A stretch of DNA of 64,000 nucleotides. Origin: Lachnospiraceae bacterium. GTDB lineage: Bacteria > Bacillota > Clostridia > Lachnospirales > Lachnospiraceae. The translations under genes and the position numbers were made by a program. Below, one piece after another: positions 8,237 to 17,977 of the stretch. The stretch covers positions 1-64,000 of the forward strand of contig JAILKC010000055.1 of NCBI GenBank assembly GCA_024694055.1, in the 5' to 3' direction. Under the pieces are notes generated by a model. That model saw only the letters and a program-made list of their open reading frames with translations, searched no databases and was not told the origin of the DNA. Each line of letters opens with the position of its first letter. Position 1 is the first letter of the stretch.

Positions 8237-9790
8237 TTATTTACTTTCGTGATATCCGGACTCGGTGTTGACTGACCAGACATTGCTCTTGTCTGTCCTG
8301 CCGGATATGATATTGGATACCGCTTCGAAAGACGTGCACATCGAATGATCCAGATTATTGTATCTGTGCTGACCGTTACGGCCCACGCAGTAGAGATTGT
8401 CTATGGAACTTAAATACGCTACAAGCTCATCCATGCGTGCATAAGTATCGAAGTATGCCGGATAAGCCTTCTTGACCTTCTCTTCATGATAATCAAGTAC
8501 TTCACTCCTGTTGGCGATAAGTCCGAGATTGATCATATCCTGTATCGCAAAGTCTGCGAATTCATCCTCTGTCATATTCCACCACGAATCACCTTCATAG
8601 CAGAAATACTCAAGACCTACCCATACGGTATGCTCAAGATCCTTGATCATATAGGGTGACCAGTTGTTATATATCTGGAATCGACCCATCTCTATGCCCT
8701 TGTCATGAACATATACCCAGTTATCAGGGATGATGTTGGATATAGTCTTAAGTTTGGTCTTATTCTCAAGTAAAAGCTTCGGAACAAGCACTCCAAGAGT
8801 GATATAATCCCTATACGGAAGCCCCTGTGCGATCTGTCTCATATCATCCGGCACGTCATTCATACCGGCCACCAGATCCTTGACAGGCATCGAAGATATG
8901 ATCACGTCACCTTCATATACCTTCTCACCGTCAGGCGTATCCACCTTAAGTCCGGTAAGATGATCATTCTCATCCTTGATGATACCGACAACTTTATGAT
9001 TACGATATATGGTACCGCCCTTTTTAACTATCTCTTCGGCGGTAACATCCCACAACTGTCCCGGGCCAAGCTTCGGATACTTGAATTCCTCTATTAAAGA
9101 AGTCTCTACCTCTCTGCCTTCCCTGCCTGGCATGATCTTGCCGAATATATCCTTGACAATAGCTGCGATCGACAGTCCCTTTACTCTTTGGCTACCCCAG
9201 TCCGGAGCAATAACACTCGGATGTCTGCCCCAAAGGTTCTCGGTATATCTCTCAAAGAACATACTGTAGAGTTTCTTGCCGAACCTGTTGATATAGAAAT
9301 CCTCAAGCGATTTCTCGGGACGCTTGTGAATCACACTTGCAAGATATGAGAATCCTACCTGTATGGTAGTAAGCAGCCCCATATTGGCTATGGTCTCAAA
9401 CTTAAGTGATATCGGATAGTCAAAAAATCGGCGTTTAAAGAATATGCGGGACACACGCCTTCTTGCAAGCATCGTACGATCCGTCTTGTCAGGATCGGGG
9501 CCGTCTTTTGCAAGAGTCATGTCCACACCGAGCGTCTTATAGTCGCTGGCTTTTGAGCCCTGAAGCGGGAGCATCTTCTCCCACCATTCATTTACTTCAT
9601 CTACTTTGGAGAAGAATCTGTGGCCACCCATATCCATTCGGTTGCCCTTATAGTCTACCGTCTTGGATATTCCACCCATATGCTCGGATTCTTCGAATAC
9701 GATCACTTCGTATTCATCGCTTTTATCAAGTAGCTCATATGCAGCTGTAAGACCGGCGGGACCACCGCCGATGACCAGTGCTTTCTTCAT
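8237..9790 (-). CDS. NAD(P)/FAD-dependent oxidoreductase (UDP-galactopyranose mutase/amine oxidase-like)
   Basis: [21 protein letters not shown] (GxGxxG), [22 protein letters not shown]-terminal [20 protein letters not shown]. Confidence 0.8.
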   Translation of the reverse strand: MKKALVIGGGPAGLTAAYELLDKSDEYEVIVFEESEHMGGISKTVDYKGNRMDMGGHRFFSKVDEVNEWWEKMLPLQGSKASDYKTLGVDMTLAKDGPDPDKTDRTMLARRRVSRIFFKRRFFDYPISLKFETIANMGLLTTIQVGFSYLASVIHKRPEKSLEDFYINRFGKKLYSMFFERYTENLWGRHPSVIAPDWGSQRVKGLSIAAIVKDIFGKIMPGREGREVETSLIEEFKYPKLGPGQLWDVTAEEIVKKGGTIYRNHKVVGIIKDENDHLTGLKVDTPDGEKVYEGDVIISSMPVKDLVAGMNDVPDDMRQIAQGLPYRDYITLGVLVPKLLLENKTKLKTISNIIPDNWVYVHDKGIEMGRFQIYNNWSPYMIKDLEHTVWVGLEYFCYEGDSWWNMTEDEFADFAIQDMINLGLIANRSEVLDYHEEKVKKAYPAYFDTYARMDELVAYLSSIDNLYCVGRNGQHRYNNLDHSMCTSFEAVSNIISGRTDKSNVWSVNTESGYHESK

Positions 9791-9828
9791 CTATACCCCT
9801 CTTATCCGTTCCTTCATATATCACTTTA

Positions 9829-10809
9829 TCACTTCTTGTGGTCGTAAGGGTGAATGGTGATGATATCGCCCTTATCATCAAAGTGAAGCTCTGTATATTT
9901 TACACATCTTCTGTGGTTGATGCCTCCTGAATACTCAGCATCATGATAGAAGAGATACCACTTGCCATTGTACTCTACGATCGAATGATGAGTGGTCCAG
10001 CCTATAACAGGCTCCATGATACGTCCTCTGTATGTGAAAGGACCCATCGGATCATCTCCGACTGCATATACAAGATAGTGTGTGGTACCGGTGGAATATG
10101 AAAGATAATACTTGCCATTTATCTTATTCATCCAAGGACCCTCAAAATATCTTCTGTCCTCGTCACCCGCCTTAATAGGCTCGCCGGATTCATCAAGTAT
10201 TTTAAGGTTAACGGGAGCTGATACATACTCCTGCATATTATCATCCATAACCGCACACAAAGGTCCTACCGCAGGCTCATCTGCTGCAGGCTCGGTACCG
10301 TTCGGATCGAACTTGCCCGTCCTGTACTTCTCTAACTGACCGCCCCACAGACCACCGTTGTATACATAGACCTTGCCGTCATCATCAACAAATACTGCCG
10401 GGTCAATACTGTAACTGCCCTTGATAAACTCAGGATGAGGCTTAAAAGGTCCTTCCGGCTTATCAGACTCAGCGATTCCAAGTCTGAAGTTACCTTCCTT
10501 ATCCCTTGCCGGGAAAAAGAGATAGTACTTGCCGTTCTTGTATGCTGCATCCGGTGCCCACATCTGGTTGGACACCCAGGGCACATCATCCATATGGAGT
10601 GCTACGCCGTGATCCACACAGTCAGCACCTATATCATCCAAAGAGAGGATGTGATAATCCTCCATCTGGTACTCATCGCCGTTGTCATTATCCTCTCCGT
10701 CATGAGCTATATCATGGGAAGGATAGATATATATCTTGCCGTTATATACGTGTGCAGACGGATCTGCCGTAAAAATATGTGTTACCAGGGGTTCTCTTTC
10801 CTTACTCAT
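9829..10809 (-). CDS. Glycoside hydrolase family 43 protein, apparently cytoplasmic
   Basis: FTADPSAHVYNGKIYIYPSHD, MWAPDAAYKNGKYYLFFPA, IDPAVFVDDDGKVYVYNGG, EGPWMNKINGKYYLSYS, THHSIVEYNGKWYLFYHD. Start placed at MSKEREP because GGAGGAT RBS lies 4 nt upstream (track start 10821 is within the RBS). No signal peptide. Confidence 0.85.
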   Translation of the reverse strand: MSKEREPLVTHIFTADPSAHVYNGKIYIYPSHDIAHDGEDNDNGDEYQMEDYHILSLDDIGADCVDHGVALHMDDVPWVSNQMWAPDAAYKNGKYYLFFPARDKEGNFRLGIAESDKPEGPFKPHPEFIKGSYSIDPAVFVDDDGKVYVYNGGLWGGQLEKYRTGKFDPNGTEPAADEPAVGPLCAVMDDNMQEYVSAPVNLKILDESGEPIKAGDEDRRYFEGPWMNKINGKYYLSYSTGTTHYLVYAVGDDPMGPFTYRGRIMEPVIGWTTHHSIVEYNGKWYLFYHDAEYSGGINHRRCVKYTELHFDDKGDIITIHPYDHKK

Positions 10810-10844
10810 TTTATCCTCCAAATCTTTATTGCCACACTATATCT

Positions 10845-10873
10845 AATCTACCATTTTTGGCGCTTACAGTCAA
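10845..10873 (-). promoter_or_regulatory. Sigma-A-type promoter for GH43 gene
   Basis: Minus strand TTGACT-N17-TAGATT. Confidence 0.65.
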
Positions 10874-10906
10874 CGAAAACAGCTTGTCAGAGTACGCATT
10901 GTGTCA

Positions 10907-12040
10907 TCAAAGTGAATCCATTATCACCTGGAACACTCTCTTGCTTGTCGCATTATCAAAATGCAGTCCGTCAGTCAGCGTATATCCGTTATTTATCAGA
11001 TAACTGTGAGTGTCTATCCATTTGACATTTTCAAGTTTGGCCCTGATCGTGTCATTAAAGAACACTACCTGATCCTCAGTCACGCTCGCAATATTCTGTA
11101 CAGGATTGACTGATACAAAATATGTGATCGCACCTCTTTCGGCCCACTCAGCAGCCTTGGTGTTGACCAGTCTTGCGTATCTGTTGACATTACCTATATC
11201 ATTGACACCGAGTGCGATCACCACTCGTGTGCCGTTTCCTATCATCTCATCTGCCTCAGGCAGCGCCGTACTCTCAAACCACTTATATCCCTTGCCTATC
11301 TTACATATCCATGAACAGCCTCCACCTCCCGTGGCATTCTTCATCATCACGGATCTGGAATCACCGATTATAAGCACACTCGAAGGCTCAATCACCTCAG
11401 GCGTAGGTTCTGAAGCCTCTCCTGCTTCCTCCTGGGCAGACATCTCTGCTATCAGTTTTTCCAAAGCATTGAGTTCTGTCTGTTCAGCATCCGCCACATC
11501 AGTGGTTTTACGATCGGATTCCTTTTCAGCCTCCCCTTCTTTTTTTTCATTAGCCGCTTCCGCGGTAGGGATGGCAGGTTCTTCATCACTTAAATAATCA
11601 TCACAGGCAAAAACTGTATTGCCTTTATATGTGAATTCAAACCATCCACCTTCATCCTGCCCGATGACTTCTATGGATTCTCCCAACTTAAGCATACCTA
11701 TGGACTCAAAATCAGTAGCGGGACCGAGTCTTACATTGACATTACTCACCGCATACATGGTCACGGCGGGATCGATGGATGTAACCTTGGTAAAATCCAC
11801 TTTAAGCGTCTCTTCTTCCACCGTCTCATCCTGATCGGATTCATCCGCTTTTTCCGAAGGTTCATTACCCTCCTGCCCATTATTTTGACCCGACGGGCTT
11901 ACCGCTTCGGTGATCGGGATAACTTCAGGAATGACTTTATTCTCTTTTTTTGACTTTCCGCAACCCACTGCCATGATGCATATTAAGACAGCCATGATTG
12001 CCGGAAGCAGCATCTTACGCATATTAAACCTCGTATACAT
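10907..12040 (-). CDS. Lipoprotein with SH3b-like domain and SGNH/GDSL hydrolase-like domain
   Basis: Lipobox region MLLPAIMAVLICIMAVGCGKSKK; SNVNVRLGPATDFESIGMLKLGESIEVIG (SH3b); LIIGDSRSVM, ALGVNDIG, DGLHFDNATS (SGNH blocks). True start may be MRKMLL at 12022. Confidence 0.8.
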   Translation of the reverse strand: MYTRFNMRKMLLPAIMAVLICIMAVGCGKSKKENKVIPEVIPITEAVSPSGQNNGQEGNEPSEKADESDQDETVEEETLKVDFTKVTSIDPAVTMYAVSNVNVRLGPATDFESIGMLKLGESIEVIGQDEGGWFEFTYKGNTVFACDDYLSDEEPAIPTAEAANEKKEGEAEKESDRKTTDVADAEQTELNALEKLIAEMSAQEEAGEASEPTPEVIEPSSVLIIGDSRSVMMKNATGGGGCSWICKIGKGYKWFESTALPEADEMIGNGTRVVIALGVNDIGNVNRYARLVNTKAAEWAERGAITYFVSVNPVQNIASVTEDQVVFFNDTIRAKLENVKWIDTHSYLINNGYTLTDGLHFDNATSKRVFQVIMDSL

Positions 12041-13775
12041 ATATTGTATAAGGTGATCCGTTACCCGTATAAGTACCCTTAAGCTTTAAGTTAAGTTCCT
12101 CGGCATTGTCGATCTCTATCCTTGAGAATATATATCTGCAGCCAAGCTCTGCAAGCGCTTTAGGATCGACAGAAAGCGAATTGTCCTTAAGTGTCATGTG
12201 TCTTAGCGGTGCAAATGTATTCTCATCACTCCCCGAATACAGATATGCCCTCGGACCCCATTCATCATAATACTGCTTAAATCCCGGAGCCGTATCAAGA
12301 GCAGGAGCTATCACTTTTCTCCACTTATCCTTATACTCCTGTGTGTACATTCCGATGTATCCGTCCAAAGTACTTATCCCATTGTACTGCAGTATGGCCG
12401 GATGAATACCGTACGCCGCCGACCATTCATCTTCATAATCAATGTCAGCCTTTATCTCATCAAAAAGGTCTTCCGAATAGAATTCCCTGTAATCGACCGT
12501 AGATGTCTCCTTGCCCAGAATAAGCTTATACGCCTGATTATAACACGTATAATAGAAATCATTATATACCTGAGGCTTGAGTGTGACTATTGCTATGATA
12601 AAAGTCACCCACACATTGGCTATGGTGACCCATGCCTTAAGTCCCGTATCATACATCCTCTTTGCCACAAGAAAAGCCAGTGCATACCATAAAAAAGTAT
12701 TAAAATACAGTGTACGGTCAAGCTGAAAGCCTTTTAGTTTGGGGACAACAGTCTCCACAACGGTCCTGAATGGTTCCCAGTCATACATTCCATATATCAG
12801 GGAATTAAATATGATCCATAAAAACACAAGATTAATCGGATCCTTACACAAATCTCCCCATTCTCCGGCATGAATATGTCTGTAATTTAAATATATAATC
12901 GCAATTAAACAAACCGGCAAAGCCGCATACATATGGGAATCCTGACAATGGAACTGTGCATTCAGGAAACCTTCCAAGGCAAGTTTTAACACATCCGTAA
13001 AAGGAAGCGATGATATCACCATTGACTCCCTTATGGTCACGGTATCAGAAAAGAGCATCGCCGAAAAAAGTCTGTATTCAAATGTCACATATCCGAGGCT
13101 TAGGATCGCTACACTGGCGATCATCCTTCCCGGAAATCTTCTGTCTCTTATCCACAGTATGATAACCGCCACGCACATATAGCACAGGATGAAAAATCCA
13201 TGGTACGAAAAATACGAGATCAAAGGATAGGCAAACAATGCCACATACCACCGAATACACTTTTTGACATCTGAAGCGAAGTATATCTTTCTAAGCATAT
13301 ATATAAGGAGAGGTACGGACGTAAAAGCTATGCCATATGTAGGGAATACCGGAATCAGTCCGAACGCCGTTCCCAGTATCCATATTAACGGCTTATATTT
13401 TCTGTACTTATCGGCATATACATCCTTGGCCAACAAGACGAATGAAAAAAGTCCAATAATTATCTTAAGAAAATATCCAATAAAATACGCAACGATCGAA
13501 GGAAATAAATAATACAGGATATTATACAATGAAAACTCTGAACCAAACACATCCCTGCTAAGTCCTCCGACAATGGGAAGATCCACTCCATGAGCAAAGA
13601 ATGCATCATTAAGCTTCATCATCTTAAAATGTGCAACAAACAGATCAAGATTGTCATGAACTGCTATATAACTGTTATCTCTGTAGTACAAAAATACTGC
13701 TGCCTGCACAAACAATATCAGTTCCACGAGATATAGATACCAGAGTTTTCTTACGCTTTTGAGCACTTTTGCCAT
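12024..13775 (-). CDS. Polytopic membrane protein (DUF6044-like)
   Basis: 583 aa, many TM segments, NSYIAVHDNLDLFVAHFKMMKLNDAFFAHG, large C-terminal soluble part. Confidence 0.65.
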   Translation of the reverse strand: MAKVLKSVRKLWYLYLVELILFVQAAVFLYYRDNSYIAVHDNLDLFVAHFKMMKLNDAFFAHGVDLPIVGGLSRDVFGSEFSLYNILYYLFPSIVAYFIGYFLKIIIGLFSFVLLAKDVYADKYRKYKPLIWILGTAFGLIPVFPTYGIAFTSVPLLIYMLRKIYFASDVKKCIRWYVALFAYPLISYFSYHGFFILCYMCVAVIILWIRDRRFPGRMIASVAILSLGYVTFEYRLFSAMLFSDTVTIRESMVISSLPFTDVLKLALEGFLNAQFHCQDSHMYAALPVCLIAIIYLNYRHIHAGEWGDLCKDPINLVFLWIIFNSLIYGMYDWEPFRTVVETVVPKLKGFQLDRTLYFNTFLWYALAFLVAKRMYDTGLKAWVTIANVWVTFIIAIVTLKPQVYNDFYYTCYNQAYKLILGKETSTVDYREFYSEDLFDEIKADIDYEDEWSAAYGIHPAILQYNGISTLDGYIGMYTQEYKDKWRKVIAPALDTAPGFKQYYDEWGPRAYLYSGSDENTFAPLRHMTLKDNSLSVDPKALAELGCRYIFSRIEIDNAEELNLKLKGTYTGNGSPYTIYVYEV

Positions 13776-13796
13776 AGATTAAATCGTCCTTTACAT

Positions 13797-13828
13797 TTAT
13801 CCACAGCGTTGGAATAACTTGTGGATAA
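13797..13828. promoter_or_regulatory. Inverted pair of consensus DnaA boxes
   Basis: TTATCCACA at 13797-13805 and TGTGGATAA at 13820-13828. Confidence 0.6.
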
Positions 13829-14063
13829 GTGAAAATTGTAATTATATATTCAAATCACAACGATGTAACAGATCGTCTTTTTCAGGCAGAGTTTTCTTCA
13901 TTCTTGCAACATTTGCAAGTCTCCCTGCATTTTCACCCCAATATTTGGCCGTTTTCAGGCCTAAATTTCATTATTTCCACAATATCTTGTGTTTTCTTGC
14001 AAAACGACCACTATCGCACTGCGTCATCGTATGTATCATATATGCTATATATATGTTAAATCG

Positions 14064-14108
14064 AAAAAATACAAGATGTTGTAGCAATCCCTGTCGATAA
14101 CTACAACA
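14064..14108 (-). terminator. Putative terminator downstream of lspA-like gene
   Basis: Minus strand TGTTGTAG-N16-CTACAACA followed by TCTTGTATTTTTT. Confidence 0.55.
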
Positions 14109-14109
14109 C

Positions 14110-14541
14110 CTATTGTAATGCGCTTATTAATGCCCCGATTATAATGGCAAAGTCCGCTATATTAAAAACAATATTTCTGATCACGCTTGGAGCTTTTGCA
14201 AATACTATATAGTCCACAACATAACCTTTTTTAATTCTGTCATATGTATTGCTGAAGGCACCGCCAAGCAAAAGACCAAGTCCGAATCTTAATGCACCAA
14301 GCCCCTTTTTTGTGAAGGTGCATACAAATACCAAACCTATTATGATAGAAAATATTACGGATATAAATGCAACAGCCACCGGATGTTTATCGCCTTTATT
14401 TAAGAATGCGCCGCGATTATGATATGTGATCACCTTAATATTCCCGTCCAGATAATCATATACCGTATCATTATTCTCGCGGTGTTCTTTTATGCCACGG
14501 TCTATCCCTGCGATCGCCGTCGGTATGATCAGATTAAGCAT
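14110..14541 (-). CDS. lspA: Signal peptidase II (LspA)-like protein
   Basis: GGAFSNTYDRIKKGYVVDYIVF...VFNIADFAIIIG, the two Asp motifs of LspA. Confidence 0.75.
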   Translation of the reverse strand: MLNLIIPTAIAGIDRGIKEHRENNDTVYDYLDGNIKVITYHNRGAFLNKGDKHPVAVAFISVIFSIIIGLVFVCTFTKKGLGALRFGLGLLLGGAFSNTYDRIKKGYVVDYIVFAKAPSVIRNIVFNIADFAIIIGALISALQ

Positions 14542-16189
14542 CCGCTCTGATCTCCTTTAATTCATCACGTTCGGGCAGAGAGGCGGTATTGCTTCTGATA
14601 TCTATTACAGGTCCTCCTGTACCCTCTATATACTCTTTTGTGATAGTGACTCTTCCTATATTGTCATCCTTGGGGATCTCATACATGATATCAAGCATAA
14701 GTTCCTCTATTATAGCCCGAAGTGCCCTTGCGCCCGTATCTTTTTCGATGGCTTTCTTGGCTATGGCTTCCAATGCACCGTCATCAAAACACAATTTAAC
14801 TTCGTCAAGTTCAAGCAATTTCTCGTATTGTTTGAGTATTGCGTTGCGGGGTTCCTTAAGAATACGCACCAGCATATCCTCTGACAGCCCCTTAAGCGTA
14901 CATATGATGGGAAGTCTTCCTATAAACTCGGGGATCATACCGAATTTCTTAAGGTCATCTATCGTTACCTGCTGCAATATGTCTTTATCGTGATCAAACT
15001 TATCCTTTAGTTCGGCCCCATATCCTATGGATGTCTTCTTGCGCAGACGCTGTTTGATGATATCATCAAGATCCGGGAACGCTCCACCGCATATGAAGAG
15101 AATATTTCTGGTATTGACCGTAGTCATGGGCACCATGGCATTCTTGCTCGATGCTCCAACAGGGACCTCTACTTCAGCCCCCTCTAAAAGTTTAAGCATA
15201 CCCTGCTGCACAGATTCACCGTTGACATCTCTCGAACCGTGATTATGCTTCTTGGCTATCTTATCTATCTCATCAATAAATATAATACCCTGCTCCGCTC
15301 TGTCCACGTCATTGCCTGCCGCAGCCAAAAGCTTGGATACCACGCTCTCTATATCATCACCTATATATCCGGCTTCGGTAAGTGAAGTAGCATCGGTAAT
15401 AGCAAGCGGAACATCAAGTATCCTCGCAAGCGTTCTTACCAGATATGTCTTGCCTGAACCGGTAGGGCCTATCATGAGTACATTGGACTTCTCTATCTCT
15501 ATGGAATCCATTGTATCAGTGGCCACTCTTTTGTAATGATTGTATACTGCGACGGATATGACCTTCTTGGCCTTCTCCTGACCTATCACATATTCATCGA
15601 GCATCTCTTTGATCTTGTGTGGAGCCGGAATATCCTCAAGTTTTATGATCGGCTTGTGTTCCTTGGGTTTTTTCACCCTCTGCCTTCCGGGCTCTGCGCC
15701 GCCGAAGAGATCGGCCATATTAAGGAAACTTATATTGGGCATTCCCTGGAATATACTGCCCAAAGGTGTTCCCTGGCTCTTTCGCTCTTCTTTTTCATCA
15801 GGCTTATCTTCAGGCTCTGTATCCTGCCCTGGTTCCCGACCGTCAGGATCGTCCGTATTCTTCATGGCAGCACTTGCTTCGGCCTGTTTGATAAGCTCAT
15901 CCACACGACTCATCCGAGCGTCATCAGACTTATGCTCACTTTCTTCCTCTTTACGCACTTTAGGCTCATCCGAACCGGATGAGCCAAAAGAATTCATTAT
16001 ATCATTGGCCGCCTTGGCCATCATGGCCGGATCCGAACTAAGCTTACTTAAATCGAACCTGCTCACTATGTCCATCGTACGTCCCATGCAATCCTGGCAC
16101 ACACACATATTGTTCATAAGGTGTACCATCTTGCCTGCTTTGCTCTCGCTTCTGCGACAGAGCACGCATATTTCTTCGTAATCGCCCAT
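14534..16189 (-). CDS. clpX: ClpX-like AAA+ unfoldase with zinc-binding domain and long acidic linker
   Basis: Zn domain CVLCRRSES...CVCQDC; IPAPHKIKEMLDEYVIGQEKAKKVISVAVYNHYKR; Walker A GPTGSGKT; FIDEIDKIAK; ILFICGGAFPDLD; GMIPEFIGRLPIICTL. Confidence 0.85.
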   Translation of the reverse strand: MGDYEEICVLCRRSESKAGKMVHLMNNMCVCQDCMGRTMDIVSRFDLSKLSSDPAMMAKAANDIMNSFGSSGSDEPKVRKEEESEHKSDDARMSRVDELIKQAEASAAMKNTDDPDGREPGQDTEPEDKPDEKEERKSQGTPLGSIFQGMPNISFLNMADLFGGAEPGRQRVKKPKEHKPIIKLEDIPAPHKIKEMLDEYVIGQEKAKKVISVAVYNHYKRVATDTMDSIEIEKSNVLMIGPTGSGKTYLVRTLARILDVPLAITDATSLTEAGYIGDDIESVVSKLLAAAGNDVDRAEQGIIFIDEIDKIAKKHNHGSRDVNGESVQQGMLKLLEGAEVEVPVGASSKNAMVPMTTVNTRNILFICGGAFPDLDDIIKQRLRKKTSIGYGAELKDKFDHDKDILQQVTIDDLKKFGMIPEFIGRLPIICTLKGLSEDMLVRILKEPRNAILKQYEKLLELDEVKLCFDDGALEAIAKKAIEKDTGARALRAIIEELMLDIMYEIPKDDNIGRVTITKEYIEGTGGPVIDIRSNTASLPERDELKEIRADA

Positions 16190-16206
16190 ATATTCCTCTT
16201 AATTCA

Positions 16207-17799
16207 TTATTTCAGGGCATCCTTTTCTACCAGTTTAACACTGACAGTCATATCGGTATATTCACCGTCTGAGAGTCTTGCCAGTTCCACTTCCACAGTC
16301 TCACCGACTTCATGATATTCAAGCTCTGCTCTGAGCTCTTCCATCGATTCAATCTTCTTGCCTGCCACCTTCGTGATCACATCACCCTGCTGCAGACCAC
16401 TCTCATATGCACCTGTATCTTCATATACATCTCTGACAAGGACTCCGACAGGTAATCCGTATACCTGTGATACTTCTTCAGTAACGGTCTGTCCGCCTAT
16501 TCCGAGATATCCCTGTCTGTTTACACTTACTTTTGTTCTCTCAGTACTTGTAACTATATCGCTTAAAATAGGCTGTGCCGATGTGATCGGGATGGCAAAT
16601 CCCACACCGTCTACTGCAGCACCACCGATCTTGCTTGAGCTTATTCCGATCACTTCTCCGCTCATATTGAGGAGCGCACCGCCTGAATTACCCTGATTGA
16701 TAGCCGCATCGGTCTGTATAAGCCCCTTTGACTCTGTTCCGTCAGACATCGTCAGGCTACGGTCTACCGCACTTATCACGCCTGATGTAACTGTCTGTCC
16801 AAATCCCAAAGAGTTGCCTATCACTATTGCAGGCTCGCCAATCTTTATGGCATCGGAATCACCGAGTGTCGCTACTTTGATCTCATTCTTCGTACTGTCT
16901 TTAAGATCATCCGTATCTACTATAATCACCGCAAGATCAACATCTGCATCAGTACCCTTTATCACTGCCTCGGCAGTCTCTCCGTCTATGAACTGAACTT
17001 CGAGCTTCTCACTGTCTTCGACAACGTGATTGTTGGTAGCTATGTATAACTTGTCTGCGTCCTGACCTATTATGATGCCGGAACCGCCGCCACTCGCTTC
17101 TCTGGATATCGTCTGTCCCCAGAAACTCTGCTCCGTGACTACATACTTACCTGTGATGGACACTATCGAAGGCATTGCCTCATCCACGATCTGTGACACA
17201 TCCGTAAGCATTGCATAATAGCCTGTATGCCCGTCACTGTTTTTAAGGATCTCCGGCTTGGCATCGGCCGTTTTCTGCTCAGGTTCTGATTCTTCTTTCG
17301 GCACCTGCTCTATAACAGCGCTTTCATTTGAAGGAGTGATGCCCTTGGTCTCAGCTTCCTTTGTTACCTTGTTAAAAAGGAAGAAGCTTGCGCCTGCCAT
17401 AAGTCCGAATAATATTCCAAGTCCCACGACCGCCATAACGGTACCGAACATCGAACCATGCTTCTTTTCTTTATGCGGCTTGTCCTCGCCAAAACCGGTA
17501 CCATATTTACTGTGTTCTTCAAAACTGCTGTGATATGTATTGCCGGTCGGCCTTGAATAATATGTTCCGTTATCCGTCCGGGATGATTGTTCTGACATGC
17601 TTCCTGTCGTGTAGGAAGCCCTGTTCTCACCGGATGTATAATCATAATGCCTGCTCGAATACAGGCCGCCGGAACTGTTCTGTGTACTTACTGCATTGTT
17701 CTGAGTCGTGCCGTTACTGCCACTGACATCGGATGTATTGCTGTTATCACTGTTATCACTATTGTTCAGATCATTATTCATTCCATACTCATTCATCAT
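16207..17799 (-). CDS. htrA: HtrA/DegP-type S1C serine protease with PDZ domain, membrane anchored
   Basis: TM GTVMAVVGLGILFGLMAGASFFLF; catalytic NNHVV, DADVDLAVI, QTDAAINQGNSGGALLN; C-terminal PDZ PVGVLVRDVYEDTGAYESGLQQGDVITKVAGKKI. Confidence 0.92.
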   Translation of the reverse strand: MMNEYGMNNDLNNSDNSDNSNTSDVSGSNGTTQNNAVSTQNSSGGLYSSRHYDYTSGENRASYTTGSMSEQSSRTDNGTYYSRPTGNTYHSSFEEHSKYGTGFGEDKPHKEKKHGSMFGTVMAVVGLGILFGLMAGASFFLFNKVTKEAETKGITPSNESAVIEQVPKEESEPEQKTADAKPEILKNSDGHTGYYAMLTDVSQIVDEAMPSIVSITGKYVVTEQSFWGQTISREASGGGSGIIIGQDADKLYIATNNHVVEDSEKLEVQFIDGETAEAVIKGTDADVDLAVIIVDTDDLKDSTKNEIKVATLGDSDAIKIGEPAIVIGNSLGFGQTVTSGVISAVDRSLTMSDGTESKGLIQTDAAINQGNSGGALLNMSGEVIGISSSKIGGAAVDGVGFAIPITSAQPILSDIVTSTERTKVSVNRQGYLGIGGQTVTEEVSQVYGLPVGVLVRDVYEDTGAYESGLQQGDVITKVAGKKIESMEELRAELEYHEVGETVEVELARLSDGEYTDMTVSVKLVEKDALK

Positions 17800-17864
17800 T
17801 AGCCTCCGTTCCGGAGCGGGATCATAACCTCTCTCCTTTTGATAAGGCTAATATAGTATTAAAA

Positions 17865-17916
17865 TGTGTTCAAATTGTGTACAGAATGTGTGAATTTTGT
17901 CAAAAATTTATGTAAA
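17865..17916. promoter_or_regulatory. Array of TGT-boxes with 11-bp period upstream of htrA
   Basis: TGTGTTcaaatTGTGTAcagaaTGTGTGaatttTGTCAAaaatttaTGTAAA; TGT at 17865, 17876, 17887, 17898 (11-bp steps) and 17911. Confidence 0.65.
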
Positions 17917-17977
17917 CCTGCAAATCAAGCAGCAACTCACTTTATCATATACCTGATCTGAACATGCACCTGTCGGA

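Noticed and set aside
8176-8271. Possible peptide MPEKNNILGDCIAVPFLM... encoded by the 52-bp repeat
   Set aside because: Both copies can be read this way, but the segment is a strong hairpin followed by a T-run between convergent genes, and the frames diverge after the repeat. Terminator is the simpler explanation.
13797-13828. Origin of replication
   Set aside because: Only two boxes in the spacer, no clear AT-rich DUE array, and no dnaA/dnaN/recF genes nearby.
17742-17765. Microsatellite ctgttatcactgttatcacta at the htrA 5' end as a phase-variation tract
   Set aside because: Only two imperfect units encoding NSDNSDN; 9-bp unit keeps the frame, so no on/off switching expected.
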